A stretch of DNA of 64,000 nt from DATEKX01 sp963726785 (GTDB lineage Bacteria > Acidobacteriota > Blastocatellia > UBA7656). Of the stretch, positions 42,795-51,367 are shown piece after piece. A model generated the notes under the pieces. That model was not told the DNA's origin. It did no database searches and worked only from the letters and a program-made list of their open reading frames with translations. Position numbers and translations under genes: made by a program. The stretch covers positions 62,001 to 126,000 of the forward strand of contig CAVSDJ010000010.1 in the NCBI GenBank assembly GCA_963726785.1. The letters run 5' to 3'. Every line of letters begins with the position of its first letter. Position 1 is the first letter of the stretch.

Positions 42795-44750
42795 ATGAAA
42801 TCAATCCGAACGTTTCGCAGGCGCAGCCTGAAGCTTTTGGCCTTTGCAATGCTGGCCCCGTTGTTTCTGGCGCAGGCATCCGTGCTGGCTCAAAGTCAAA
42901 AGCCTGCGGCTCAAAAAACGAGTCACCAGACTAAGCAATACACTATAGAACAATTCCTGACCTCTACGAGCATCAGTGGAAGCTCATTCTCTTCGGACGA
43001 GAAATCAATCCTGTTTACCAGCAACAAAACAGGCATTTATAACACCTATACGATTGCGGTTTCGGGCGGCGAACCGAAACAACTGACCCACTCAACTACT
43101 GAAAGCGTATTTGCTGTTTCTTATTTCCCGAAAGACTCGCGCATCCTCTATACGCACGATCAGGGCGGCAACGAGAACAATCATATTTACATGCTTGATG
43201 CGGACGGCAAAGAGCGCGACCTCACGCCCGGCGATAAGCTCAAAGCGGGATTCCTTGAATGGAGCCAGGATGGCAAAGCGTTCTATTTTTCAACCAACGA
43301 GCGGGACCCGCGCTTCTTCGACATCTACAAGATGGACGCGGCCACGTTCGAGCGCAAGCTGATTTATCAAGACGACGCTGGCTACCAGTTAGGCGATATT
43401 TCCGACGATGAAAAATACATCGCATTTTCAAAGCCTACCACTACCACAGATTCGGACATCTACCTCTACGATCTTGCGACGAAGCAGACGAAGAATATCA
43501 CCTCGCACACGGGCGAAGTTGCCAACAGCCCTTCGTCGTTCGATCCGCAGTCTCGTTATCTTTATTACCTGACTGATAACGGCAGCGAATTCTCTTACCT
43601 GGCGCGCTACAACCTGGCGACGGGCAAGAGTGAGCCGGTCGAGAAAGCGAAGTGGGATATTAACTACACCTACTTCTCGCGCAACGGGAAGTATCGCGTT
43701 GTGGGGATCAACGAAGACGCCCGCACAAAAGTGATAGTCTACGACAACGCGACCGGCAAACCCATAACGTTGCCGAAGATGCCTGACGCGGATATAACAG
43801 GGATCAATATATCCGACAGCGAAAAGCTGATGGCGTTTTACGTCAACGGAGACCGCTCTCCGGCCAACCTCCATATTTACGATTTCTCTACGAAGCAGGT
43901 GCGAAGATTAACCGATAGCCTCAACCCCGAAATTAATCCTGCCGATCTGGTTGATGCGCAGGTTATACGCTACAAATCTTTTGACGGCATGCTGATTCCC
44001 GCGCTGCTCTACAAGCCACATCAGGCGAGCGCCACAAACAAGGCCCCTGCGCTCGTGGAAGTGCATGGCGGTCCCGGCGGGCAGTCGAGAAAAGGATACC
44101 GCGCGACGATTCAGTATCTTGTCAATCACGGCTACGCAGTGTTGAGCGTCAACAATCGCGGAAGCTCAGGCTACGGCAAAACTTTCTTTACGGCAGACGA
44201 TCAGAAACATGGGCGCGAGCCGCTTTGGGATTGCATAGAGGCAAAGAAGTATTTCGCCTCGCTCGGCTATGTTGATTCGTCGAAGATAGGCATAATGGGC
44301 GGAAGCTACGGCGGATACATGGTGCTTGCGGCGCTGGCGTTCAAGCCGGAAGAATTCGCCGTCGGCGTTGATCTGTTCGGCGTGTCGAACTGGCTGAGAA
44401 CACTCGAATCAATCCCGCCTTACTGGGAGTCGTTTAGAAAGGCGCTCTACAAAGAGATGGGCGACCCCGTAAAGGACAAGGAAACCCTGAAAGCGATTTC
44501 GCCGCTCTTTCATACCGATAAGATCACCAAGCCGCTGATGGTATTGCAGGGCAAAAACGACCCGCGCGTCATCAAGCCCGAATCGGATGAAATCGTTGAC
44601 GCCATCAAGAAAAGGAATGGCATAGTCGAATACGTGGTCTTCGATAATGAAGGTCACGGCTTCACGAAAAAGCCAAACCAGTTGCGAGGCTATAAAGCGA
44701 TTCTCGATTTTCTTGATAAGTATCTGAATGGAGCAGACGCGGGCAAATAA
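42795..44750 (+). CDS. Secreted S9 family (prolyl oligopeptidase-like) serine peptidase
   Basis: A signal peptide (LKLLAFAMLAPLFLAQASVLA) is followed by a beta-propeller region with PD40-type strands (GSSFSSDEKSILFTSNKTGI). The peptidase domain has EVHGGPGGQSRKGY, nucleophile GIMGGSYGGYMV, acid in QGKNDPRV and histidine in DNEGHGF. AGGAGG lies 5 bases before the ATG at 42795, which decides the start over the longer frame from 42690. It probably trims peptides outside the cytoplasm. Confidence 0.92.
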   Translation: MKSIRTFRRRSLKLLAFAMLAPLFLAQASVLAQSQKPAAQKTSHQTKQYTIEQFLTSTSISGSSFSSDEKSILFTSNKTGIYNTYTIAVSGGEPKQLTHSTTESVFAVSYFPKDSRILYTHDQGGNENNHIYMLDADGKERDLTPGDKLKAGFLEWSQDGKAFYFSTNERDPRFFDIYKMDAATFERKLIYQDDAGYQLGDISDDEKYIAFSKPTTTTDSDIYLYDLATKQTKNITSHTGEVANSPSSFDPQSRYLYYLTDNGSEFSYLARYNLATGKSEPVEKAKWDINYTYFSRNGKYRVVGINEDARTKVIVYDNATGKPITLPKMPDADITGINISDSEKLMAFYVNGDRSPANLHIYDFSTKQVRRLTDSLNPEINPADLVDAQVIRYKSFDGMLIPALLYKPHQASATNKAPALVEVHGGPGGQSRKGYRATIQYLVNHGYAVLSVNNRGSSGYGKTFFTADDQKHGREPLWDCIEAKKYFASLGYVDSSKIGIMGGSYGGYMVLAALAFKPEEFAVGVDLFGVSNWLRTLESIPPYWESFRKALYKEMGDPVKDKETLKAISPLFHTDKITKPLMVLQGKNDPRVIKPESDEIVDAIKKRNGIVEYVVFDNEGHGFTKKPNQLRGYKAILDFLDKYLNGADAGK

Positions 44751-44774
44751 CGAGTAGCGATAGTTTGTGACGAG

Positions 44775-44840
44775 TGGCAGTAGCCCGACCGTGAGGGAGG
44801 GCGCAAGTGTTCGCCCTTGCTTACGCGCGGGCTACTGCCA
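44775..44840. repeat. Hairpin after the first S9 peptidase gene
   Basis: TGGCAGTAGCCCG (44775-44787) and CGGGCTACTGCCA (44828-44840) are perfect 13-base arms with a G/C-rich centre. Confidence 0.9.
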
Positions 44841-44850
44841 TTTGCTGACA

Positions 44851-45945
44851 ATGTTTATAAAACTGCCGCGCTATATTCTCTCAAAACAATTACCTGCGAC
44901 GCTTGTTATCGCAGTTCTCCTGCTTGCTTCTGTCCGGGCTTCCGGCAATCTTCTCATCTCATCGGCCCAATCTGCTCAAGCGCCTGCGATTTCGAAGGTC
45001 GAGTTCGATGTGATCGAAGGCGTCTTTCACGACGGGCTCGGGACGTATGCGGAAGTCTCGCTCGCCAACGAATTGATTGCGCTCGCTCGTCTATCTCAAC
45101 CTTTGTTCGACGCCGCGCCGAGCAAAGCAAAGATGCTTGATGCGATAAACCGCCTTCCTGTCGCTCATCCGAGTCGAGCCATCTTTCAAGAAGAGATTGC
45201 CAACATTGAAAAGTCTGTGAAGCGCGGAGCCGTCGAGCTATTGAACGTAGCAAACCAAGGCAAGCTCACGCGCGTCGAGCACACGCCGCGCGGGTTTGCG
45301 GACGCTAAAGCTGGCGATTTGAGGCTTGAATTCAACGGGCGCGACTGGTTGCCCGTTTCCGTCAAGACAGATAAATCCGGCAAGGTCGCCGTCGCCGAAG
45401 GGCAAACACCCGACATCGAATCGAAGTGGGCCGAAAGGTATTTCAAAGTTTCAAAGGCCGAGTTGAATCAGATGATCCGAGAACTCGGCTTCGATTCGAT
45501 GGCCGAACTCAAGACGCATTACTTGAACGTCGCGCGGCTGGTCGCCGAAGTTTTGATTCGCAAACTCAATCTCGCCGATTGCCAGCCCGCCGATTTCAGA
45601 AAGGCGCGCGTCAAGGATTTGAGCGCGGCAAAATATCTCTTTCGACAACTGCGCCACTTCAAACGCGGCAATGACGACAGCCGCGTCATCATCTTTGATC
45701 GTTCGACCGCCGAAGTGAAATGGGAATCGCTGCTCGACGAGGTAGACATAGACAATCTCACTGCGGATAGAATTTCGTTTCTGCCATCGCGCCCTCGCGA
45801 CGCTCACGAAATCGCTTCGGAGTTCGGCATCAAGATTGACGGCAAGACGGTCGTTTCGTTTCAGGTCAAGCACAGGCGAGGCCGCGCTCGCGAGACTGTT
45901 CGGCAATACGAATTTTCAGACATCACTACCCGACTGAGGATTTGA
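44851..45945 (+). CDS. Exported protein of unknown function
   Basis: The 364 residues from ATG 44851 start with an apparent signal peptide (SKQLPATLVIAVLLLASVRA). The mature part is mixed alpha/beta: VFHDGLGTYAEVSLANELIA, then a strand-rich block DLRLEFNGRDWLPVSVKTDK, a helical middle, and an ending FQVKHRRGRARE...YEFSDITTRLRI. The block D-x13-V-S-V-K looks a little like a PD-(D/E)XK core, which would be surprising in an exported protein. No family is recognised. It sits between two S9 peptidase genes on the same strand; a role with them is only a guess. Confidence 0.6.
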   Translation: MFIKLPRYILSKQLPATLVIAVLLLASVRASGNLLISSAQSAQAPAISKVEFDVIEGVFHDGLGTYAEVSLANELIALARLSQPLFDAAPSKAKMLDAINRLPVAHPSRAIFQEEIANIEKSVKRGAVELLNVANQGKLTRVEHTPRGFADAKAGDLRLEFNGRDWLPVSVKTDKSGKVAVAEGQTPDIESKWAERYFKVSKAELNQMIRELGFDSMAELKTHYLNVARLVAEVLIRKLNLADCQPADFRKARVKDLSAAKYLFRQLRHFKRGNDDSRVIIFDRSTAEVKWESLLDEVDIDNLTADRISFLPSRPRDAHEIASEFGIKIDGKTVVSFQVKHRRGRARETVRQYEFSDITTRLRI

Positions 45946-46095
45946 AAGCTCGAATTTGAGACTAAAACGTTGACTATGCAACCGGCGGTTGGTAGCCTAT
46001 AAATTTGTTCGCTCCCTATTTTTTTCACCTGTGTGAAAACTATTTGCCTGCGGCAGGAGTCAAACCATAATGCAGAAGGGGTTCAGGAGAGTTAT

Positions 46096-48165
46096 ATGCA
46101 GCGTTCTATCGCACGGTTGATTATTTTTGTTTTATCGCTCGCGGCTGTTGCAGCCGCAAAAACGGCGCAGCCGCCAAAGCCATTCACAATTGACGACCTC
46201 ATCAAAACTCGCCGCGTCTCGGACCCGCAAGTCTCGCCTGACGGCAGTTTTGTTGCTTACACCATTACGGATACGGACAAGACTGCTAATAAACGGCTTA
46301 CGCAAATTTATCTGATCTCAGTTGATGGCGATGAAGCCCGGCAGCTTACGAACGAAAAGCAATCTTCGAGCGCGCCGCGATGGTCGCCGGATGGGAGACA
46401 GCTTGCCTTCGTTTCCGCGCGCGACGGCGAATCGCAAATCTGGACTATAGATGTTGAAAGCGGCGAGGCTAAAAAAATATCGAACGTAGCGATGGGAGCT
46501 TCCGATCCCGTGTGGTCGCCCGACGGCAAGTGGATAGCGTTCACATCGGAAGTCTACCCGGAATGCACGAGCGACGAATGCAACCGGAATCGCGCAGAAG
46601 CCGCCGCCGCAAGCAAAGTGAAAGCGAAAATAGCCGACCGCTTGCTCTTTCGCCATTGGAACGCATGGAAGGAAGGCAAGCGCAATCACGTCTTCGTCGT
46701 CTCTGTCGAAACGGGAGCGGCGCGTGACCTCACTCCGGGCGATTTCGATGCGCCGCCGTTCAGCCTGGGCGGAATGACAGATTATGCTTTCTCGCCCGAC
46801 TCGAAAGAACTGGCCTTCGCGCGCAACACGGATAAGGATGAATCGAGGTCAACCAACGGCGATATCTTTATAGTTCCGATTTCGGGCGGCGAAGCGCGAC
46901 GCATCACGGGTGATAACCCTGCGAACGATCTTTCGCCGCGTTACTCGCCTGATGGCCGCTACGTCGCTTATCGCGCGCAAGCCAAGCCCGGCTTTGAAGC
47001 CGACCGATGGCGCTTGATGATCTATGACCGCAAGACTGGTCAGGCTCATTCTATTACCGAGCAGATTGATAACAACGTCGAAAGCTTCACGTTCGCGCCC
47101 GACGGCGAGAGGATTCTTGCGTCGGTGCTCGAACGCGGTCGCCAGCCCGTTTACGATCTTTCTATTACGGGCGCGACTGCGCGGAAAATCATCATTGATG
47201 GATTCAATGACGACGTACAGCTAAGTGCTAACGGTCGGATGATGGTCTTCACTCGGCAGAGCCTCGCGCGACCTGTCGAAATCTTTCGCGCGTCTGCTAC
47301 GGGCGGCGTGGTCACGCAGGTGACGAAGGTCAATGACGGTCTTTATGCGGACTTCAATCTCAAGCCTGCCGAAGAAGTGACGTGGGAAGGCGCAAGCGGC
47401 GCGAAGGTGCAGGGATGGATCACAAAGCCTGCGAACTTCGTTGCCAATCGCAAATGGCCGATGATCGTTTTGATTCACGGCGGGCCGCAGTCGGCATGGA
47501 ACGATTCGTGGAGCTATCGCTGGAACCCGCAGATGTTTGCCGCGGCGGGCTACGTTGTGTTCTCGCCCAACCCGCGAGGCTCTATCGGGTTCGGCCAGAA
47601 ATTCACCGACGACATTTCAGGCGACTGGGGAGGCAAAGTCTATAAGGACCTTATGAACGGCGTAGCTTATGTTGCAAGCATGCCCTACATTGATCGAGAG
47701 CGAATCGGCGCGGCGGGTGGAAGCTACGGCGGTTACATGGTCAACTGGATTTTAGGTCACAATGATGACTCTAGCGTGAAGTTCAAAGCATTGGTTTCAC
47801 ACGCGGGGCTTTTTAATCTGTCGAGCATGTACGGCGCTACGGAAGAGCTGTGGTTTCCTGAATGGGAATTCAAAGGCACGCCGTGGACTAATTCGAAAAT
47901 GTACGAGCAGTGGTCGCCCCATATGTTCGTGAAGAATTTCAGAACACCGACTCTCGTCGTTCACGGCGAGATGGATTATCGAGTCCCTGTGACGGAAGGG
48001 CTTCAACTGTTCACAGCACTCCAGCGTCAGGGCGTAGACTCGAAATTGTTGTACTACCCGGACGAAGGACACTGGGTCTTAAAGCCGCAGAATTCCGAAC
48101 TCTGGTACACGACAGTGCTCGACTGGTTCGACAGCCATCTGGTCAAGCCGAAAGCGCAGCCATAA
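46096..48165 (+). CDS. Secreted S9C (acylaminoacyl-peptidase-like) serine peptidase
   Basis: The signal peptide is ARLIIFVLSLAAVAAAKTA. A PD40/TolB-like propeller has several x-W/Y-S-P-D-G-x units (VSPDGSFVAY, RWSPDGRQLAF, VWSPDGKWIAF, RYSPDGRYVAY). The peptidase domain has VLIHGGPQSAW, nucleophile AAGGSYGGYMVNW, acid in HGEMDYRVPV and histidine in PDEGHWV. AGGAG lies about 7 bases before ATG 46096, preferred over 46033. The second S9 enzyme in 6 kb; the two are only distantly alike. Confidence 0.93.
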   Translation: MQRSIARLIIFVLSLAAVAAAKTAQPPKPFTIDDLIKTRRVSDPQVSPDGSFVAYTITDTDKTANKRLTQIYLISVDGDEARQLTNEKQSSSAPRWSPDGRQLAFVSARDGESQIWTIDVESGEAKKISNVAMGASDPVWSPDGKWIAFTSEVYPECTSDECNRNRAEAAAASKVKAKIADRLLFRHWNAWKEGKRNHVFVVSVETGAARDLTPGDFDAPPFSLGGMTDYAFSPDSKELAFARNTDKDESRSTNGDIFIVPISGGEARRITGDNPANDLSPRYSPDGRYVAYRAQAKPGFEADRWRLMIYDRKTGQAHSITEQIDNNVESFTFAPDGERILASVLERGRQPVYDLSITGATARKIIIDGFNDDVQLSANGRMMVFTRQSLARPVEIFRASATGGVVTQVTKVNDGLYADFNLKPAEEVTWEGASGAKVQGWITKPANFVANRKWPMIVLIHGGPQSAWNDSWSYRWNPQMFAAAGYVVFSPNPRGSIGFGQKFTDDISGDWGGKVYKDLMNGVAYVASMPYIDRERIGAAGGSYGGYMVNWILGHNDDSSVKFKALVSHAGLFNLSSMYGATEELWFPEWEFKGTPWTNSKMYEQWSPHMFVKNFRTPTLVVHGEMDYRVPVTEGLQLFTALQRQGVDSKLLYYPDEGHWVLKPQNSELWYTTVLDWFDSHLVKPKAQP

Positions 48166-48172
48166 ATAAAGT

Positions 48173-48220
48173 GAGTCAGCCATGATTAGTGATTATGATG
48201 CCACCAATCATGGCTGACTC
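48173..48220. terminator. Hairpin after the second S9 peptidase, possible bidirectional terminator
   Basis: GAGTCAGCCATGATT (48173-48187) and AATCATGGCTGACTC (48206-48220) are perfect 15-base arms in the space between convergent genes. No long T-run follows, so terminator function is inferred from position. Confidence 0.6.
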
Positions 48221-48251
48221 GTTATAAATAACCGATCACATTACAGGGTCA

Positions 48252-49940
48252 TCATTTTTGCTTATCAGCCGGAGCGTCGTCCTTCATCCTCTTACAATGT
48301 AGAACCCCGTCCTCGCGCTCATAAAGCAGTTCCACAACCTCTCCTTTTTCGTTCTTGACGAAAGTGATTTGCCTTTCGATTTCAGGAATTGAGAATTTGG
48401 TCTCCGACACGGCAAAGAGTTCACGCTTCGGGTTGGCCGTCGCCTGACCGAAAAACTTATTGCCCTCTCTGCTGATAATGTAAGTGCGATTATTACCCAT
48501 GTCATAGCTTCCCAGATAAGTTGCGAAGACTTCGGGGGATACTTTGGCCACCTCGCGTGGCTTTTCGACTATATAATCTACGAACCCCATCATCATTTCG
48601 TCATAGGTAGGCTCGCCGTAACGCACGGTCTTCGCCGGATCAGGGTTGAACTTGTTCTTAGATGAGTTATCGAAGTATCCGGTGACCAGAATCTTGCTCC
48701 CGCTTGGAATCCGAATCGGGTTGGCGGGCTGGTAGGCAGTTTGCCATGCAAAGCTGTAATTGGGCACGTTAAGTAAGGCTTCGCTGCGACCGTCGGGATA
48801 GATGACTTTGAATTCCATCGCCTTGCCGCGATAATGCATATGCGGCATCAGTGAATACAAAGTAATGTCATGTTTCGGACTCCACATGGCCGTGACTTTG
48901 TGGTTGTCTGCCTGCGGCGGAATCTGGAAAAACATATTCGCGATAGCTCGGGTCCTCAAGATACCGGCTGGCGGTTCTTTGGCAAAGACTAGCCCCACCA
49001 TAGAGCGATCCTTTTGTACCGATCCTGCGACTTTAGAATAGTGGATCTGGAATCGAATGATCGCCCCCGCAGGAATCTTTTTGGCAGTGTCGGGTTTCCA
49101 GATGCCATAGTTTCCCCCCGGAGCATATGCTGTAAGGAAGTCATCAACGTCATTAAATGGACGCAGATTGGCAGGGACCGCGCTCCCTTCATCGTAGACA
49201 GGCTGATCCGACTTCATCCTGATCAAAAGGCCATCGCGATAAAATGGCGTGTTCTTCAGCGACATTTCAACGGCCTTTTCCCTCATCTCCTTCGTCATTT
49301 TAGAGAGGTTGGGATTGCCGGGAGGCACGACGAAAGCGATGATGTGGTGGACGATTCGGCGATTACCCGGACGGGCTTCCGCCATCTGCACCCACTTGTC
49401 TTCTGTGAAGTTGGTCGGAACATCGAAGTACTGGTACTCATCCGGGCCGCTCGCTTCTATCGTGTACTCTTCGGGCACTTCAAGAACAACATCCGGCTTT
49501 CCGATGCTCCACCCTTCGGAGAGTTTCGGCGCAGGCGGTAAATTCTCCGGGGTCGCCTTCCTTTGCGCCCTGATCCACCCATGCCGAGATAGTTTGAATC
49601 TGTTGCTCAGTCAGTCTTCGATCATTTGCCCATTTACCAGTGTGCGGGTCTGCGTGCCAGGGGGGCATCTGGCGATTAATGACCTTCTCTTTGATGGACC
49701 GCGCCCAGGGACGCACATCATTATAAGAAAGCACAGAGAATGGCGCGGCCTCTGAGGGCCTATGACACTCGGCGCACTTGTTATATAAGATTGGCGCGAC
49801 ATCTTTATTAAAGGTAACGAGACTTATGCCCCTTCGGATTGCCTGTTTTCTCTTTATCATTCGCGCTTGTGCTGCAAATAAAGACCAGGGTTGCCGCAAG
49901 GGATAGAAGGGACGGCTGTGAGCTTTCGGTATCGGGTCAT
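48252..49940 (-). pseudogene. Cytochrome c / copper type II monooxygenase-like secreted protein, three frameshifts as read
   Basis: As read the gene is broken, but removing one base from each of three short G/C runs (near 49909, 49829 and 49549) gives a single protein from ATG 49940 with AGGAG before it. In order it has a signal peptide (LLSLAATLVFICSTSA), a heme c site CAECH with MPPWHAD as possible axial-ligand region, and then a copper-hydroxylase-like part with RRIVHHIIAF and MPHMHYRGK histidines. The C-terminal 90 residues form a beta-rich domain (YLGSYDMGNNRTYIISREGN). Such fusions occur in Acidobacteriota and Planctomycetes; the substrate is unknown. The frame without the first two repairs starts at 49899. 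Confidence 0.75.
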
Positions 49941-50133
49941 TTTTAAACTTCTCCTGTTAAATCTGCCGTGAAGGCACTAATGCTTTCTGAGCTAGTAAAG
50001 TAAATACGCAAGAGCAGGGCCTATAGGTTGCAGAATATGGATGATGATTTGGCCGGTATATATCTCGTTGTGATGAGTAAGCGTGAAACGTAATATGCGT
50101 TGTCAAAGAAAGAACGCTTTTGATGAAGCTGCA

Positions 50134-50175
50134 AATCCTGTGGGGGCGGCCCCGATTGCCAGCCCCCACAGGATT
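50134..50175. repeat. Hairpin downstream of the small secreted protein gene
   Basis: AATCCTGTGGGGGC (50134-50147) and GCCCCCACAGGATT (50162-50175) are perfect 14-base arms with a 14-base loop, 41 bases after the restored stop of the minus-strand gene. Possible terminator. Confidence 0.85.
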
Positions 50176-50215
50176 GCCTTCATTCGCAGACAGCTATAAG
50201 CCTTGGCTATTGCTG

Positions 50216-50717
50216 CTAGTAATTGAGGCTGCCGACGAGGGTCATCTCGAAACCACCATTGGGCGGGTTAATAACCACTATGCCGTCGGTGATGCCGCTC
50301 GCCCCCGCGAACTTGCCCGTGCCTCCGACGAAGCGGAAGGCTCCCGTGATCAGTATTCGTGACCGGGTCTAATACTCCTTGAACCACCACTTCAAGCTTA
50401 TCGCCATTTTCGGCGATGAGCGTCGCTTCTCCGCTGGACCGTAGCACACCGTTGTCGTTGGTGAATGTGACCCTTCCGGTGGCGATCCACAAACCAAGCT
50501 GGTTCGACGTGCCAGCAGCGGTGACGTTGGCACCGATTACGTTGCCCGCTTCATCCGTGATAAAGGCCGCGAGGCCCTTTCCGTTAAGAGCAAACGGGTG
50601 ATCAACAGTTATTGGGCGTCTGAGCGTCACTTGGCCTTCGACAGCCGCTACGGGGATTGCTGCAAGCAGCAGGGCGATGGTTAGCATGAGACTTCGTATT
50701 TTGATAAAGCGTTTCAT
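50216..50717 (-). CDS. Small secreted beta-rich protein of unknown function, one frameshift
   Basis: From ATG 50717 (AGGAG eight bases upstream) the product starts with a signal peptide (SLMLTIALLLAAIPVAAVEG). A beta-rich domain follows (GRVTFTNDNGVLRSSGEATL, GDKLEVVVQGVLDP). As read it ends at 50268 in an Arg-rich tail. Dropping one G near 50344 restores AFRFVGGTGKFAGASGITDG and an end MTLVGSLNY, with the stop at 50216-50218. The glycine pattern resembles the allene-oxide-cyclase-barrel-like secreted proteins of soil bacteria, but this is not certain. Confidence 0.65.
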
Positions 50718-50865
50718 TAGTGTTCTCCTATTCATTTAATAAGCTACTGCCTTCAAAGCGACGTATAGATCAGCGATACTTACGACATCCTCTATACTTC
50801 CTTTCCGGTCCATAGCCGGGGTTAATAACTTGCGAAGTAGTCCTGGCCTATAATGACTTTCTTCG

Positions 50866-51204
50866 CTATTCTGCTGCTCCGCAAATGGGCAGCGATTTGA
50901 CGCACACGATGAGTGAGCCATCGGGCGTCTCTTTGTAATGAATCATCTCGCTTTCGACCCAGCGATAAATCGTTCGCACCGGGACGGCTGCGATTACGGC
51001 GGCTTGTTCGGGGGCGACCATAAGTGCGTCGCCTGTCGGACACTCGGCGCAAAGCGCGGGCAGAGGGCCACTCGTCTGTCTGATGACATAGACCTCATGG
51101 ATCTCGACGGTCTTTTCTGTTCTGCGCTTTTTTGCCACGCCGTTTCTCCCTGAACGTTTTGCCTGCTGGACGACCTTTGTGTTGCTGCGATTACCAACCG
51201 GCAA
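50866..51204 (-). CDS. Small HTH protein with a cysteine pair
   Basis: The 112 residues have a basic N-terminus (KRSGRNGVAKKRRTEK), a CAECP pair near residue 52 and an excisionase/MerR-like helix-turn-helix (VAPEQAAVIAAVPVRTIYRW) followed by a wing-like strand (YKETPDGSLIVCVKSL). It may bind DNA. It is divergent from the winged-helix/PD40 regulator and shares its upstream region. The start is chosen as the longest frame; a later start is possible. Confidence 0.6.
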   Translation of the reverse strand: MPVGNRSNTKVVQQAKRSGRNGVAKKRRTEKTVEIHEVYVIRQTSGPLPALCAECPTGDALMVAPEQAAVIAAVPVRTIYRWVESEMIHYKETPDGSLIVCVKSLPICGAAE

Positions 51205-51330
51205 TATAATTGGCGAGGAAGCTGGAGGCCTCCTTTGGGAGCATCCTTAATCGGCCTCGCCAACGCGGCAGACGATAATCCCGGACGCTCTCAAAAGTCT
51301 TTTGGATTTTCTTAAAGTTGCGCTGATAAA

Positions 51331-51367
51331 ACTCTTACCGAGTTCTTACAGAATTCTTACATCAGTT
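51331..51367 (+). promoter_or_regulatory. Three 11-base direct repeats (CTTAC) upstream of the winged-helix/PD40 regulator
   Basis: CTTAC occurs at 51334, 51345 and 51356, exactly 11 bases apart, within units of consensus nTTCTTACnGA. Tandem 11-base half-sites are the usual target form of OmpR/PhoB-type winged helices, the very domain encoded by the gene starting at 51368. Autoregulation is inferred. Confidence 0.5.
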
